From positions 1 to 39,653 of the forward strand of contig JAFSYV010000097.1 of the NCBI GenBank assembly GCA_017443585.1: DNA of 39,653 nucleotides, written 5' to 3'. Source of the stretch: Lentisphaeria bacterium (lineage in GTDB: Bacteria > Verrucomicrobiota > Lentisphaeria > Victivallales > Victivallaceae). Both the position numbers and the translations under genes were made by a program. The notes under the pieces were generated by a model. It saw nothing but the letters and a program-made list of their open reading frames with translations. It did not search any database and was not told the origin of the DNA. Shown one piece after another: positions 27,101-34,770 of this stretch; within the stretch, counting starts at the first letter, position 1; every line of letters starts with the position of its first letter.

Positions 27101-28973
27101 TGCTTTCCGCCTCGCGGACACCGATGAAGAAGGGCGTGGGATAGAGCTGTTTGACCACCCGCCCCGTGACGCTCCGGCCGCCGGGCTCGGACGCCTCGAA
27201 GGAGGCCACGATGATCACGGGATCGAAGGCGACGCCCTTCTGCGCCGCAAAACCGGGATAACGGATCTTCACGCTCCCCGGTCCCTTCCGGCCCTTGCCG
27301 GAAAAGGTCTTCGCGCGGACGAACCTGTCCTCCGCGCCCGCATGCCACGAATTCCCCCAGTGACCGGGGGCAGCCGCGGGAAGGGTGGCGACCGAATACT
27401 GGTAGGAGCCGTTTTCCAGCGGCGCACCGAAGTAGTATTTGGCATCGAACTCGAAATCCTGGGCGTCGCCGACGCCGCAACTTTCCGTCAGCGCCTTCCC
27501 GGAGATCTTGATCCGGTCGGGGACGAAGCTCGCGACCCGGATGAGGGTATCCCCGCAGGCGACCTTGTCGCCCGCGGCCCGGCAACTGATGGTGTAAAGC
27601 CCCGTCGGAGCCGTTTCAGGCAGGGTGAACCCGGTCTGGGCGAATCCGTAAGCATCGCCCTTGACGGAGCTGCTGAGCACCGTATCGCCGGAAGGGTTCA
27701 CGAGCCGGAACTCCAGAACGGTGTCCGGCATGGGCTTGAAGACGCCCTGCTGATCCCGCCGCAGAAAGGCCGAAGCGGTGATCTGTTCCCCCGGCCGGGC
27801 GATGCCCCGTTCGGCGAAGACGAACGCGCGGGGCGCACCCGCGACGAGCACGTTCCGGCTCTGGAAGCAGTCCCGACTGCTTTCCCGCAGGAGACGGAAG
27901 AAGGAGATATCTCCCGCCTTGCGGGCGGTGACGGCGACGGTGTAGTCGGATTCCTTGTTCCACGCCGGATCGTAGGTGAGCAGAGCACTGCCGTTTTCAT
28001 CCGTTCTGCCGGAGGCGGCGAGCTGGTTCTTGTAGCTCATCACGGTCAGCTCCGCCCCCGCCACCGGTTTGCCGGTGGAAAGGGACCGGACGAAGACGGC
28101 CAGTTTCCCCCCCTGGACGTCCTCGGCGACCTGAACCGCCATATCCGTCACGAAGACATACCGCTGGTTCAAATTGAGCAGCACCCGGTAGACGCCGGGC
28201 TTCCGCCCGCCGATGAGTTCAGCCAGATCGAGTTCGTGGAACACCTCGCGGTTCTTCGGCGTCTTGAAGGTGATCTCCTTGTCCGCGACCAGGATCATGC
28301 GCGAATCGCTGGAGTCTTCCCCGATGACGTAGGGGTTCAGATTGTTTTCGAAGGCCTTGTAGACGAGGACGTTCACCTTATCGCAGTTCACGGTGCGGAA
28401 GGGCAGCGCCAGTTTCTTCCCGTTGAGGGGCAGATAGGGCCCCGCGGTGACGAAGTTGACCTCCGGCTTCATATCGGGGATCCTGATCTCGGTGACCGCG
28501 TTTTCCTCCAGTTTTCCGCCCGCCTCGTTTTCCGCCCCGCGGAGGACGGTCACACGGTATTTCGTCCCGGGCCGGAACGGACCGGAGAGCCGGAGTTTAC
28601 TGCCGCTGATCGACCGGCGGAACGGGATCGCCGGCTCCACGACCGCCGAAGCGGAAACCAGATCGCTTTCGGTCTCGAATTGGATCACGACGGCGCCCCC
28701 GCTCCATTCAGCCCCGGAAAAGAGGATGGGGGTCACCGGCAAATTCGCCTTGTAGCCCCCCTTTTCGGACTTCGCGCCCGAACCGGCAGCGGCCGGGGCC
28801 TCGGCGGGCCGGGGCAGCTCCGGCGCCGTCTTCCGGACGTTCCCCTTCCCCGCAGCTTCGCGCGCACGGCCTTCCGCCTCGTGCACACGCCTCGAAAGAT
28901 AATAGTTCCCGATGAGAGAAACTCCCAACGCCGCCGCCAACACACCAGACAACACCACCCCGGATCTGCTCAT
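24141..28973 (-). CDS. Bacterial alpha-2-macroglobulin with thioester
   Basis: 1610-residue periplasmic protease trap of the YfhM/MagD type. The N-terminus has a single hydrophobic helix (about 5-25, VVLSGVLAAALGVSLIGNYYL) without a lipobox Cys, so it is probably tethered by a membrane helix rather than as a lipoprotein, unlike E. coli YfhM. A series of MG domains follows (for example ARPGEQITASAFLR, the MG2-like start, and YRVLLNLNQRYVFVTDMAVQ). The thioester motif CLEQ is at 1164-1167, in PHGCLEQTT, followed by the helical thioester domain and a C-terminal receptor-like domain (ENLVITDLLPAGLEIED). AGGAG precedes the ATG. It is transcribed with pbpC; the known view is that the pair guards the wall while it is repaired. 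Confidence 0.93.
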   Translation of the reverse strand: MSRSGVVLSGVLAAALGVSLIGNYYLSRRVHEAEGRAREAAGKGNVRKTAPELPRPAEAPAAAGSGAKSEKGGYKANLPVTPILFSGAEWSGGAVVIQFETESDLVSASAVVEPAIPFRRSISGSKLRLSGPFRPGTKYRVTVLRGAENEAGGKLEENAVTEIRIPDMKPEVNFVTAGPYLPLNGKKLALPFRTVNCDKVNVLVYKAFENNLNPYVIGEDSSDSRMILVADKEITFKTPKNREVFHELDLAELIGGRKPGVYRVLLNLNQRYVFVTDMAVQVAEDVQGGKLAVFVRSLSTGKPVAGAELTVMSYKNQLAASGRTDENGSALLTYDPAWNKESDYTVAVTARKAGDISFFRLLRESSRDCFQSRNVLVAGAPRAFVFAERGIARPGEQITASAFLRRDQQGVFKPMPDTVLEFRLVNPSGDTVLSSSVKGDAYGFAQTGFTLPETAPTGLYTISCRAAGDKVACGDTLIRVASFVPDRIKISGKALTESCGVGDAQDFEFDAKYYFGAPLENGSYQYSVATLPAAAPGHWGNSWHAGAEDRFVRAKTFSGKGRKGPGSVKIRYPGFAAQKGVAFDPVIIVASFEASEPGGRSVTGRVVKQLYPTPFFIGVREAESKGREKRFEYTLLPAVKSDRIPLPEKFEVTFELARKEWEYVLSRQGKKWKREWVRRVIPLPELKKTVSIPAGDFAVGKVAALGWDLPSGVYTLTVVSGQNYRTELDFYWYSGEGGERSADPNSLYFRTDAKQVAPGGTLAFSFDAPGSGEAFLVYGERSLAGKRIVPVKPGRNTVRMEIPKNIHSSSFYVGCTVVTRRGGTFLRGFGVLKINVDQTKAHRLAVGLEHGEKAEPESSFPVKVTLKDASGKPVSGEVCLYAVDSGVISLTNYRAPDIFDCFYGDIACPMTFYDMYGLLFDELKITPDGKIGGDGEGDLSKLGTIKQKHTARLIAPPVRVPASGEASVTVKLPEHTGQMTFFAVASSENAVGSTQRPVIMRKPVTVRISAPRFIAPGDEAELSLTVFNHEAEGNDGSCTVTLPPMLKMAGKDSNVFAVKGLGKGKQRTLTVRVRAEEKFDSGKIAARFSVGPAEAKDETFVTVRSVNAPQGVYRMTLLKPGESWKASSAGDFVGGTAGAIRLSASPALAVKNALDWLNDYPHGCLEQTTAGAFPFLSLPALAKAGLVDEAMARTNAHKVRGAYAKLLSMVLHNGSFAMWPGSDTPWEEGSVFALHFIFEAERRGLLSLDFPGRNRYRRWLTHKATFADPRRRSLRAYAAYVLAVAGHNSFLTASRNIIEGAKKPDFAVFLAGAALVKGGYASLGAPAMRDALAARCYLEEGVPTAFSDKACRLGMALYILMDCAIPGEELPTRLAVELSGSLRPDGTAWGTTQANAWAALGLAAYAEKFPPKPAQAEISVGGAKGEVRKISGAVTLPAKEGTTVVNRSAGTLIVESKITGVPRTTPPSGGPIRLIREYLNEKGEAVTAVRHGDKVRVRIRFETPVPIENLVITDLLPAGLEIEDELLATRAAILPENAKTDSGALCPKRLEKRDDRFLVFGDTAAGKGEITYRARAVIRGSFAIPPLHAEAMYQPDNRGLFNPAGRFTVR

Positions 28974-29101
28974 AGCCCGCTCCTTCCTTTGCGATTCGTA
29001 AACAATATTCCGTCGATCCGAACCGACAGCCCCCCTGCCGGTACGATATGCTCTATATTCCGCGCCCGTGAAAATACGTCGAAGATTTTTGCAGCGGGCT
29101 T

Positions 29102-29129
29102 AATATAACATCAAACAAGATGATTTCAA
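29102..29129 (-). promoter_or_regulatory. Promoter of the A2M-pbpC operon
   Basis: On the minus strand TTGAAA (29124-29129), a 16-bp spacer and TATATT (29102-29107) lie about 130 bp before the A2M start, implying a leader of about 120 nt. Confidence 0.65.
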
Positions 29130-29248
29130 GCACCGTTTCGAAATTATTGCCATCTTTTTTTCCGGGGCTGGGGAAAGGGCTTTTTCTATTCGGGATCATC
29201 TTGTTGACGGCGAGAAAGTTACAACGCTTTTTACTGATGACGGTCCCA

Positions 29249-29282
29249 GAAAAAAACCCCCTTCGGCGCCGCCGAAAGGGGG
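29249..29282 (-). terminator. Rho-independent terminator of the dipeptidase gene
   Basis: On the minus strand CCCCCTTTCGGC pairs with GCCGAAGGGGG (29257-29282) and is followed at once by seven T. It begins about 25 bp after the stop codon at 29307. Confidence 0.9.
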
Positions 29283-29306
29283 ATGATGTGCCGGAGAGGC
29301 TGATTG

Positions 29307-30505
29307 TCAGCTCAGGGATTCCTCCGCCACCCGGAGCACGTTGCCGCCGATGATCTTTCTGATCTCGTCATCGGTGAAGCCCCGCTGGACCAAACCCACG
29401 GTGAAAAGGGGCCAGTTGCCCCAGGCCATGGAGCCGAACTGCTCGTCGGAAACGGGGATCTTCTCCTCTTTCGTGGGAGACCAGAAACTTTCCCAGATAG
29501 CTCTGGCGGGGGGCGCCTGATGCTCCGTCACCGCCGGCGACAGCACCGAGGAGCGGTCGGTGCCGATGGCCACATGATCCGGACCGAAGGTGCGGGCCAC
29601 GTATTCGATGTGGTCCATCATGGCCCGGATGTCGGCGGTGCCCCGGAGGAACTGGGGGATGGTGCAGATGCCCACGTAGCCGCCGGTCTTGCAGATGGCG
29701 GCGATGACCTCGTCGCTCTTGCCCCGGTAGTGGCTGGAAAAGTGCCCCGCCACCGTGTGACTGGCCACCACGGGCTTTTTGGACCACTTCGCCGCTTCGA
29801 AGCTGGTCCGCTGGCCGCTGTGGGCCACGTCGGGGATGACGCCCAGCCGGTTCATCTCTTCGATGACCGCCCGCCCGAAGTCGCTCAACCCGGCGTCGGC
29901 GGACTCCGCACAGCCGTCCCCGATCAGGTTCCGCCGGTTGTAGGTCAGGTGCATCATCCGGGCCCCGAGGCGGAAGAAGACGGCGATCTGTTCCAGAGCC
30001 TCCTCCTTGGAGTCCAGTTTGCGGGGAATGGGCACGCCGTTGGTGGTGAGATAGAGGGCCTTGCGGCCCCGAGCCCGGATCCCCGGCAGCCGGTCGGGAT
30101 AGGCCGCCCGCTCCAGCAGGTCGGGGACCCGGTCGATGAGGTTGGTGAAGAAGCTGAAGCGCTTCAGCAGACGTTCCACGTCGTTGCCCTCCACGCCCGC
30201 GTTCTGGAAGATGCAGTCCACGCCCGCGTACTCCCAGGCCGCCCGGAGCAGCTTCAGCTGTTCCGGATCGTTGAAGGAGGTGTTTTTGGCGAACTCCTCC
30301 CGCGCGTCACGGATCTGGTCCCGCCCGGCGTTGGCGGCTATGAGTTCGTCGAGCCGCAGATCCCGGCCGCCGCCCGCGGGCATGAAGCCGTAGGCGTCGA
30401 AAACGAAGGAATTCCGATGGAGTTCCAGACCGTGTTCCAGCTCCTTTGTGACGGATTGAGCAGTGTCAAGGCGATCTGCCTTGCCGCATCCCAGCTTTCG
30501 AGCAT
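29307..30505 (-). CDS. M19-like membrane dipeptidase family protein, apparent frameshift near the start
   Basis: Zinc dipeptidase fold (renal dipeptidase family, M19). Conserved parts: FQNAGVEGND, LTYNRRNLIGDG, the His motifs PDVAHSG and ASHT, and AIGTDRSS. The usual N-terminal His-x-Asp metal motif is replaced by FDAYGF, so this may be a divergent subgroup. The natural start seems to be ATG at 30505 (GGGGAGG 6 nt upstream), giving MLESWDAARQIALTLLNPSQ, but that frame leaves the family sequence after codon 20. The family sequence resumes as KELEHGLELHRN in the next frame at the AAA run 30445-30447; one missing A would restore it. The main frame alone stays open back to 30554, but that N-terminus looks unnatural. 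Whether the gene is broken or the base is a sequencing error is undecided. Confidence 0.75.
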
Positions 30506-30571
30506 AAAAAACCTCCCCGATCGTATCGAATTTCAGAGCTCGGGCAGGAGTCATCCTGCCGCGCTTTCCCT

Positions 30572-30600
30572 AATATACCGCCTCGGGAGCGAAATTGCAA
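30572..30600 (-). promoter_or_regulatory. Promoter of the dipeptidase gene
   Basis: On the minus strand TTGCAA (30595-30600), a 17-bp spacer and TATATT (30572-30577). The start of transcription would fall near 30565, leaving about 60 nt of leader to the ATG at 30505, which supports that start over 30554. Confidence 0.75.
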
Positions 30601-30601
30601 C

Positions 30602-32872
30602 TCATTCGAAGCGGATGACGGAAACGTCATCCACCGCGAGGGTCTCCCCCTTCTTCTGGTCCCGTGCACCGAAGAGCGCCACGCAGCGGGCCGCCTTCGG
30701 GGGCACGGTGAAGGTCAACGCCCTTTCCCGGAACGCCCCCGGCGAGAGAGGAACGCTGCCCTTGACGAAACTGCTTTTGTGGAGCCACTTGTTCTGAACG
30801 TCCTTGAACTGGACGGAAATGCCCCCGCCCGTGCCCCGGAACCAGGCCGCGACCCGATACCTCTCGCCGGGCTTCACCGGGAACACATAGTTGACCGTGG
30901 CCGCCTGACAGCCGGTGAAGAGGACGCCCGCATTCCCCGTCCGGGCCGCTTTTGCGCTCAGTTCGATCTTCCCCGGCGTGTAGACGCCGATCCAGCTGTT
31001 CCAGTTGGCGGCCCCCAGCTGTTTCCAGTCGGGAGCGCTGTTCTTTTTGGCCTTGCCCTTCTTTTCGAAGCCGGGATTGGAGCACAGATTGCCGCTTCCG
31101 GAGCCCGCATTGGCGAACCGGACCAGCTCCGGCGTCTTTTTGAGGAGGGGGGCGAAGCGGGCCCGCGGCAGTTTCCGGAAGGCGGAATCCACCGCCTCGG
31201 CCTCGTCGGCGGGCAGATAGAGCAGGGGACATGCGGGGTTGAGTTTCCGGGCTTCCTCGATGCGCGCCGCCACCTTCTCCGGGGTCGGATCCTCTTTCAT
31301 GCCGATGAAGCAGTAATAGGCCGCACGGGGGAAGAGACGGCTTTTCAGGGCTTCGATGCGGCCCCGGACTTCGGGGTCGTTCCCGGCCAGCTTTTCCGCC
31401 TCGCGGACGCAAGACACCATCTCCTTCATGTCGGCCGGAGCGTAGAGGAAAAACCCGTCGTTGTCGTAATCGCAGCGGAAGTCGAAACGTTCCTTCCGGC
31501 GGTCCCAGGCCCGCTCGAGGACCTCATAGTACCGCTCCATGGGCTTGGCGGCGGGGCCGTAGAATTTCCGGCAGAACTCCCGGAGCAGCGCCGCCGGGTC
31601 CCGGTCTGTATCCCAGACCAGCTTGCCCACGAGCCAGCTGCGGGGGCCGTCGATCTCGTAACTGCCGTTGAGCTTGGGCAGAGCCGGGTGGAGCTCCCCG
31701 CAGATGCCGACGACCTTGTTCTTCCTGAGGAAGCGCAGGTACTCGGCCAGCGCACGGGCGTGGAGTTTGGGGTTCTCCCGGCCGTGCATGTGGAAATAGG
31801 CGTAGAGCTGTTTCGCCTTCGCCGCCCACGCCTCGACCGTGCGCACCTTGTCGGGCATGGCGGGGATCACCAGACAGGGGATCACGTTGGGCAGCAGAGA
31901 GATCTTCGCGGGAGGCAGCTGGGTGCCGTCGCCGTAGGCGAGAGACGCGATGAATTTGTCCGGGAACTCATCTTTTATCCCCGCCGCCACCTGATCGACG
32001 AAGGTGAAATAACGGTCCGTGACGCCGGGGACGCCGGGGACGTCCAGCGCCCGGCAGGCGGGACATTCGCAGAAGTGGCCGCCGTCGCTCTGGGCCACGC
32101 TGAAGCTTTCCCGTTCCGGGAAGCGCCGGAAGTACTGCTTCGCCCCGTTGATGAAGATCTTCACCACTTCGGGGTTGGAGGTGCAGGCCTGCCGCTTCAT
32201 CTTGACGGGCTTGTTCCGGACGCCGTTGAGCATGTTGAAGTACTCGGGATGGGTCTCCCACAACTTGGGCGGCATGGTCTTGTTGATGTTGTGGCTGTAC
32301 TGGGCCCGTTCGTCCGGAGTCCCCCGGACCGCCTGACGGAAGAATCTGGCCATGCCGGGGTCCACCCCCAGCTGCCGGATACGGAAGGCAGGCTCCTCTT
32401 TCCGATCCTGAATCTCCGCGGCAAAGCTCTTTCTTTTCGGGATGACGGTGCCGTATTTCCCCGGCCACACCCACATGACGTCCGCGTACCGTTCGAGGAA
32501 CTCCATGACGCCGAAAAGGGTCCCCAGGGGGCCGCCGCCGATGATGACCACGTTTTCCCCGTCGGGGACGCGAATGAGGAAGCCGTCCCGGTCGATCTTG
32601 CCCGCCTGCGCAAGACACTTCAGTCCGGCGGGGGTCCGGCCGATATGCAGAACGACCTTGCCCTTTTCCGGGACGCTGCCCGAAGGCGGGGTGACGCCGC
32701 CCATTTCGCGGAATACCGAAGCGAGGAGTTCCGCCGCGGCCCTTTCCTCGGGAGCGGCCTGGGCGGGGAGCAGAAGGACAGTGCGGTTCCGCCCCGCTTC
32801 GAAAAAGGTGACGGGCCGGGCGGCAAGGGGGAGCAGAAGCAGGAACGCAAGGAGCAGCAGACCGTGTTTCAT
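30602..32872 (-). CDS. Secreted DUF4838 protein with C-terminal carbohydrate-binding-like module
   Basis: The 756-residue product has a signal peptide (MKHGLLLLAFLLLLPLAARP). An N-terminal GH20/GH67-like small domain follows, with the pattern AAAELLASVFREMGG, then DGFLIRVPDGENVVIIGGGPLGTLFGVMEFLERY. A DUF4838 TIM-barrel-like region contains the Cys-rich SDGGHFCECPACRAL. From about residue 595 there is a jelly-roll module (NLCSNPGFE ... YRVAAWFRGTGGG) like CBM4/9. These features fit a surface or periplasmic glycoside hydrolase-like protein; the substrate is not known. GGGAG lies 9 nt before the ATG. It follows the pseudopilin gene by 16 bp and shares its transcript. A paralogue lies at 36010-38994. 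Confidence 0.85.
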   Translation of the reverse strand: MKHGLLLLAFLLLLPLAARPVTFFEAGRNRTVLLLPAQAAPEERAAAELLASVFREMGGVTPPSGSVPEKGKVVLHIGRTPAGLKCLAQAGKIDRDGFLIRVPDGENVVIIGGGPLGTLFGVMEFLERYADVMWVWPGKYGTVIPKRKSFAAEIQDRKEEPAFRIRQLGVDPGMARFFRQAVRGTPDERAQYSHNINKTMPPKLWETHPEYFNMLNGVRNKPVKMKRQACTSNPEVVKIFINGAKQYFRRFPERESFSVAQSDGGHFCECPACRALDVPGVPGVTDRYFTFVDQVAAGIKDEFPDKFIASLAYGDGTQLPPAKISLLPNVIPCLVIPAMPDKVRTVEAWAAKAKQLYAYFHMHGRENPKLHARALAEYLRFLRKNKVVGICGELHPALPKLNGSYEIDGPRSWLVGKLVWDTDRDPAALLREFCRKFYGPAAKPMERYYEVLERAWDRRKERFDFRCDYDNDGFFLYAPADMKEMVSCVREAEKLAGNDPEVRGRIEALKSRLFPRAAYYCFIGMKEDPTPEKVAARIEEARKLNPACPLLYLPADEAEAVDSAFRKLPRARFAPLLKKTPELVRFANAGSGSGNLCSNPGFEKKGKAKKNSAPDWKQLGAANWNSWIGVYTPGKIELSAKAARTGNAGVLFTGCQAATVNYVFPVKPGERYRVAAWFRGTGGGISVQFKDVQNKWLHKSSFVKGSVPLSPGAFRERALTFTVPPKAARCVALFGARDQKKGETLAVDDVSVIRFE

Positions 32873-32888
32873 GGCCTTTTCTCCCTTG

Positions 32889-33620
32889 TCACTGATCCCG
32901 TTTCCACAACGAAAGGTTGTTGGTCTTCTTGCCCAGAACGCCGGGGTTGTAGGCGTTTTCCGACGTGTTGCAGCGCACGGCGGTCACGTGGGCGTCGGTC
33001 CAGAGGACGTGGGCCGCGCCCAGATGCCAGGGATAGACCAGCCCGAAGGAGGAGCCGACGGTGTAACTGTCGTTGAGGGAGCGGGCCGAAGTGTCCTTCG
33101 GCTCGGCCATGATCCGGTTGTCGGCCATGAGGATGGTGGAGGAGGGCTTCTTCAGCTGCGTGTAGCGGCAGGAAACGTCGCTGGAGCCCCCGTTGCGCAC
33201 GGAGCTGCCCAGATGGAAATAGTTGTACCCGTAATGGATCTGCCTGGGCAGCTCCCCGTCCATGCAGGGCGGCTTGCCGTCGTTGCCGGGACAGCGGAAG
33301 CCGTTGAGGGAAATAAGGCCGTTGGCGATCATCCACCCGTCCCAGCCGCGGGCCGGGCTGGAAGCGCTGGTGTTGACCGAATTGTTGTTCCCGAAGAAGT
33401 ATTCGTTGTTGTTGTCCACGTACTGCCGGACGGCCAGCCCCAGCTGTTTCAGGTTGTTGAGGCAGGCGGTGGCCTTGCCCCGATTCCTCGCCTGCTGCAG
33501 CGCGGGCAGCAGCATCCCCGCAAGGATGGCGATGATGGCGATGACCACCAGAAGCTCGATAAGAGTGAAGGCGCTGTGCCCTGTCTGCTTCCGCCGGAGT
33601 GAAAAGTTTTTTCCCTTCAT
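32889..33620 (-). CDS. Type II secretion-like pseudopilin with prepilin cleavage motif
   Basis: 243-residue protein with a class III-like prepilin leader: basic [17 protein letters not shown], then [18 protein letters not shown], with Glu22 at +5. The residue before the cut is Ala rather than the usual Gly. After the hydrophobic helix come [20 protein letters not shown] and an Asn-rich segment. Near the C-terminus an H-X9-D motif is present ([14 protein letters not shown], with DA in place of DG). Such proteins are abundant in Lentisphaerota and Planctomycetes; their roles are poorly known. The start overlaps the AraC stop by 4 bp, and the DUF4838 gene follows after 16 bp, so regulator, pseudopilin and enzyme-like protein form one unit. 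Confidence 0.88.
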   Translation of the reverse strand: MKGKNFSLRRKQTGHSAFTLIELLVVIAIIAILAGMLLPALQQARNRGKATACLNNLKQLGLAVRQYVDNNNEYFFGNNNSVNTSASSPARGWDGWMIANGLISLNGFRCPGNDGKPPCMDGELPRQIHYGYNYFHLGSSVRNGGSSDVSCRYTQLKKPSSTILMADNRIMAEPKDTSARSLNDSYTVGSSFGLVYPWHLGAAHVLWTDAHVTAVRCNTSENAYNPGVLGKKTNNLSLWKRDQ

Positions 33621-34462
33621 GATTTCCGAATCTCCTGTAGGTTGAAATGGTGATTGAAAGGCAGCATATCCCTGGCGCTCTGCTTCCGGTACTCGCGGGG
33701 CGAGAGCTTCATCAGGCCGCGGAAGGCCCGGGAAAAGTGGAATTCGCTCTTGTACCCGCACCGGAACGCGATCTCCTTGACGCTCCTGCGGCTCCCTTCC
33801 AGAAGCCGGAGGGCTCTGGCGAGGCGGCACGCGACGAGATAGCGGTGGGGCGGCATCCCCAGCAGAGCGGTGAAAAGCCGTCTGAAGTGGACCAGGGATA
33901 TCCCCAGCGCCCCCGCTTCGGCGGCAAAATCCCACTCGCCGTCGGGCGAAGCTCCGATACGGTTGGCCAGGGCGGTGATGGCTCCGGTCATCTCTTCCCC
34001 GGTGCGCAGCGCGGCGGGCTGGGTGCTGAGTTTGAGCAGGATCTGTTCCAGAGCCAGCACCGCTCTGCCGTGGTGGACCGGATGGGGGATCATGCAGAAA
34101 TTGATCAGCTCGCGGCACTGGCGGATCAGCTCGCCGCACTCCAGTGGCCGGAGGAGCTTCAGGGGGAGCGAGGCGGGCAGCAGGCCCGACTGAGCGTAGC
34201 GTTCCGCCCGAGGCCCCCGGAAGCAGACGTAGAGCTGACGGCGGAGCCCCGAGTAGGTGAAAGGAACTCCGGGGAAGGTGAAAAAAATCACCGGAGCCCG
34301 GTACACGACAGGGGAATCCGAGCCTGCGGCGAGAGCGATGCTTCCCTCGTAAATGAATTGCAGGCCGTAGTATCCGTCGAAACGGTGCCGCTTGTACGCC
34401 GTCGTGCTCGGCTGCCCCGAATCGTTGGCCATGACGAACCCCAGATCGTCGAAATAATCCAT
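33617..34462 (-). CDS. AraC-family transcription regulator
   Basis: 281-residue regulator. The N-terminal part (about 1-165) looks like a ligand-binding cupin-type domain ([23 protein letters not shown]). The C-terminal AraC DNA-binding domain (about 180-275) shows both helix-turn-helix units, ending with [20 protein letters not shown] and KLSPREYRK. It starts 62 bp after the -10 box of its own promoter and faces the divergent fucosidase gene, so it probably controls both directions in response to a sugar (inference). Its stop overlaps the pseudopilin start. Confidence 0.9.
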   Translation of the reverse strand: MDYFDDLGFVMANDSGQPSTTAYKRHRFDGYYGLQFIYEGSIALAAGSDSPVVYRAPVIFFTFPGVPFTYSGLRRQLYVCFRGPRAERYAQSGLLPASLPLKLLRPLECGELIRQCRELINFCMIPHPVHHGRAVLALEQILLKLSTQPAALRTGEEMTGAITALANRIGASPDGEWDFAAEAGALGISLVHFRRLFTALLGMPPHRYLVACRLARALRLLEGSRRSVKEIAFRCGYKSEFHFSRAFRGLMKLSPREYRKQSARDMLPFNHHFNLQEIRKS

Positions 34463-34523
34463 CTTTTCCCCGGATTGAAAGTTGAAACCTTCCGGAAAGT
34501 TCCCGAAGAACTGTTCTTGTGGT

Positions 34524-34551
34524 AATATATCCCTGAAAAGTCAATATGCAA
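34524..34551 (-). promoter_or_regulatory. Promoter of the AraC-pseudopilin-DUF4838 unit
   Basis: On the minus strand TTGCAT (34546-34551), a 16-bp spacer and TATATT (34524-34529). Confidence 0.65.
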
Positions 34552-34680
34552 GGGATTTTTTTCGGAAAAACATGACATTTCTGATCATGCCGAAACGAAA
34601 AACATCTCTCACGGGACCGGGGCGATTTCGGGAAATGAAACCGTTTCCGCCGGAATTTCGCGAAAAACGCTTTCCTTCTC

Positions 34681-34709
34681 TTGTATTTTCGGGAAACAGC
34701 ACGTATATT
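34681..34709 (+). promoter_or_regulatory. Promoter of the fucosidase-DUF4838 unit
   Basis: TTGTAT (34681-34686), a 17-bp spacer and TATATT (34704-34709) lie about 60 bp before the ATG at 34771. Confidence 0.7.
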
Positions 34710-34770
34710 TAACGGTGCCGCACTTTCGGCGGCGTCAACCGAAGGATCACTTTTTCAGGAGGTGTGTTTC

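Larger units (their letters stand above)
28974..29306. other. 333-bp gap between A2M and dipeptidase genes
   Basis: No gene seen. It holds the A2M promoter (29102-29129) and the dipeptidase terminator (29249-29282). Between them, 29162-29186 repeats a GGGGAA...AGGGCTTTTTC motif also present in the hairpin at 24064-24112. Confidence 0.6.
34463..34770. promoter_or_regulatory. Divergent control region between araC-like and fucosidase genes
   Basis: 308 bp without a gene. It contains the two opposed promoters 34524-34551 (minus) and 34681-34709 (plus), about 130 bp apart, which leaves room for AraC-type direct-repeat sites. No repeat was convincing by eye. Confidence 0.6.

Noticed and set aside
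24210..29108. A 1632-codon open frame on the plus strand, opposite the alpha-2-macroglobulin gene
   Set aside because: It shadows a gene with clear family motifs; its translation is low-quality Gly/Arg/Asp/Pro-rich sequence with no recognisable domain. High G+C third positions keep the opposite frame open.
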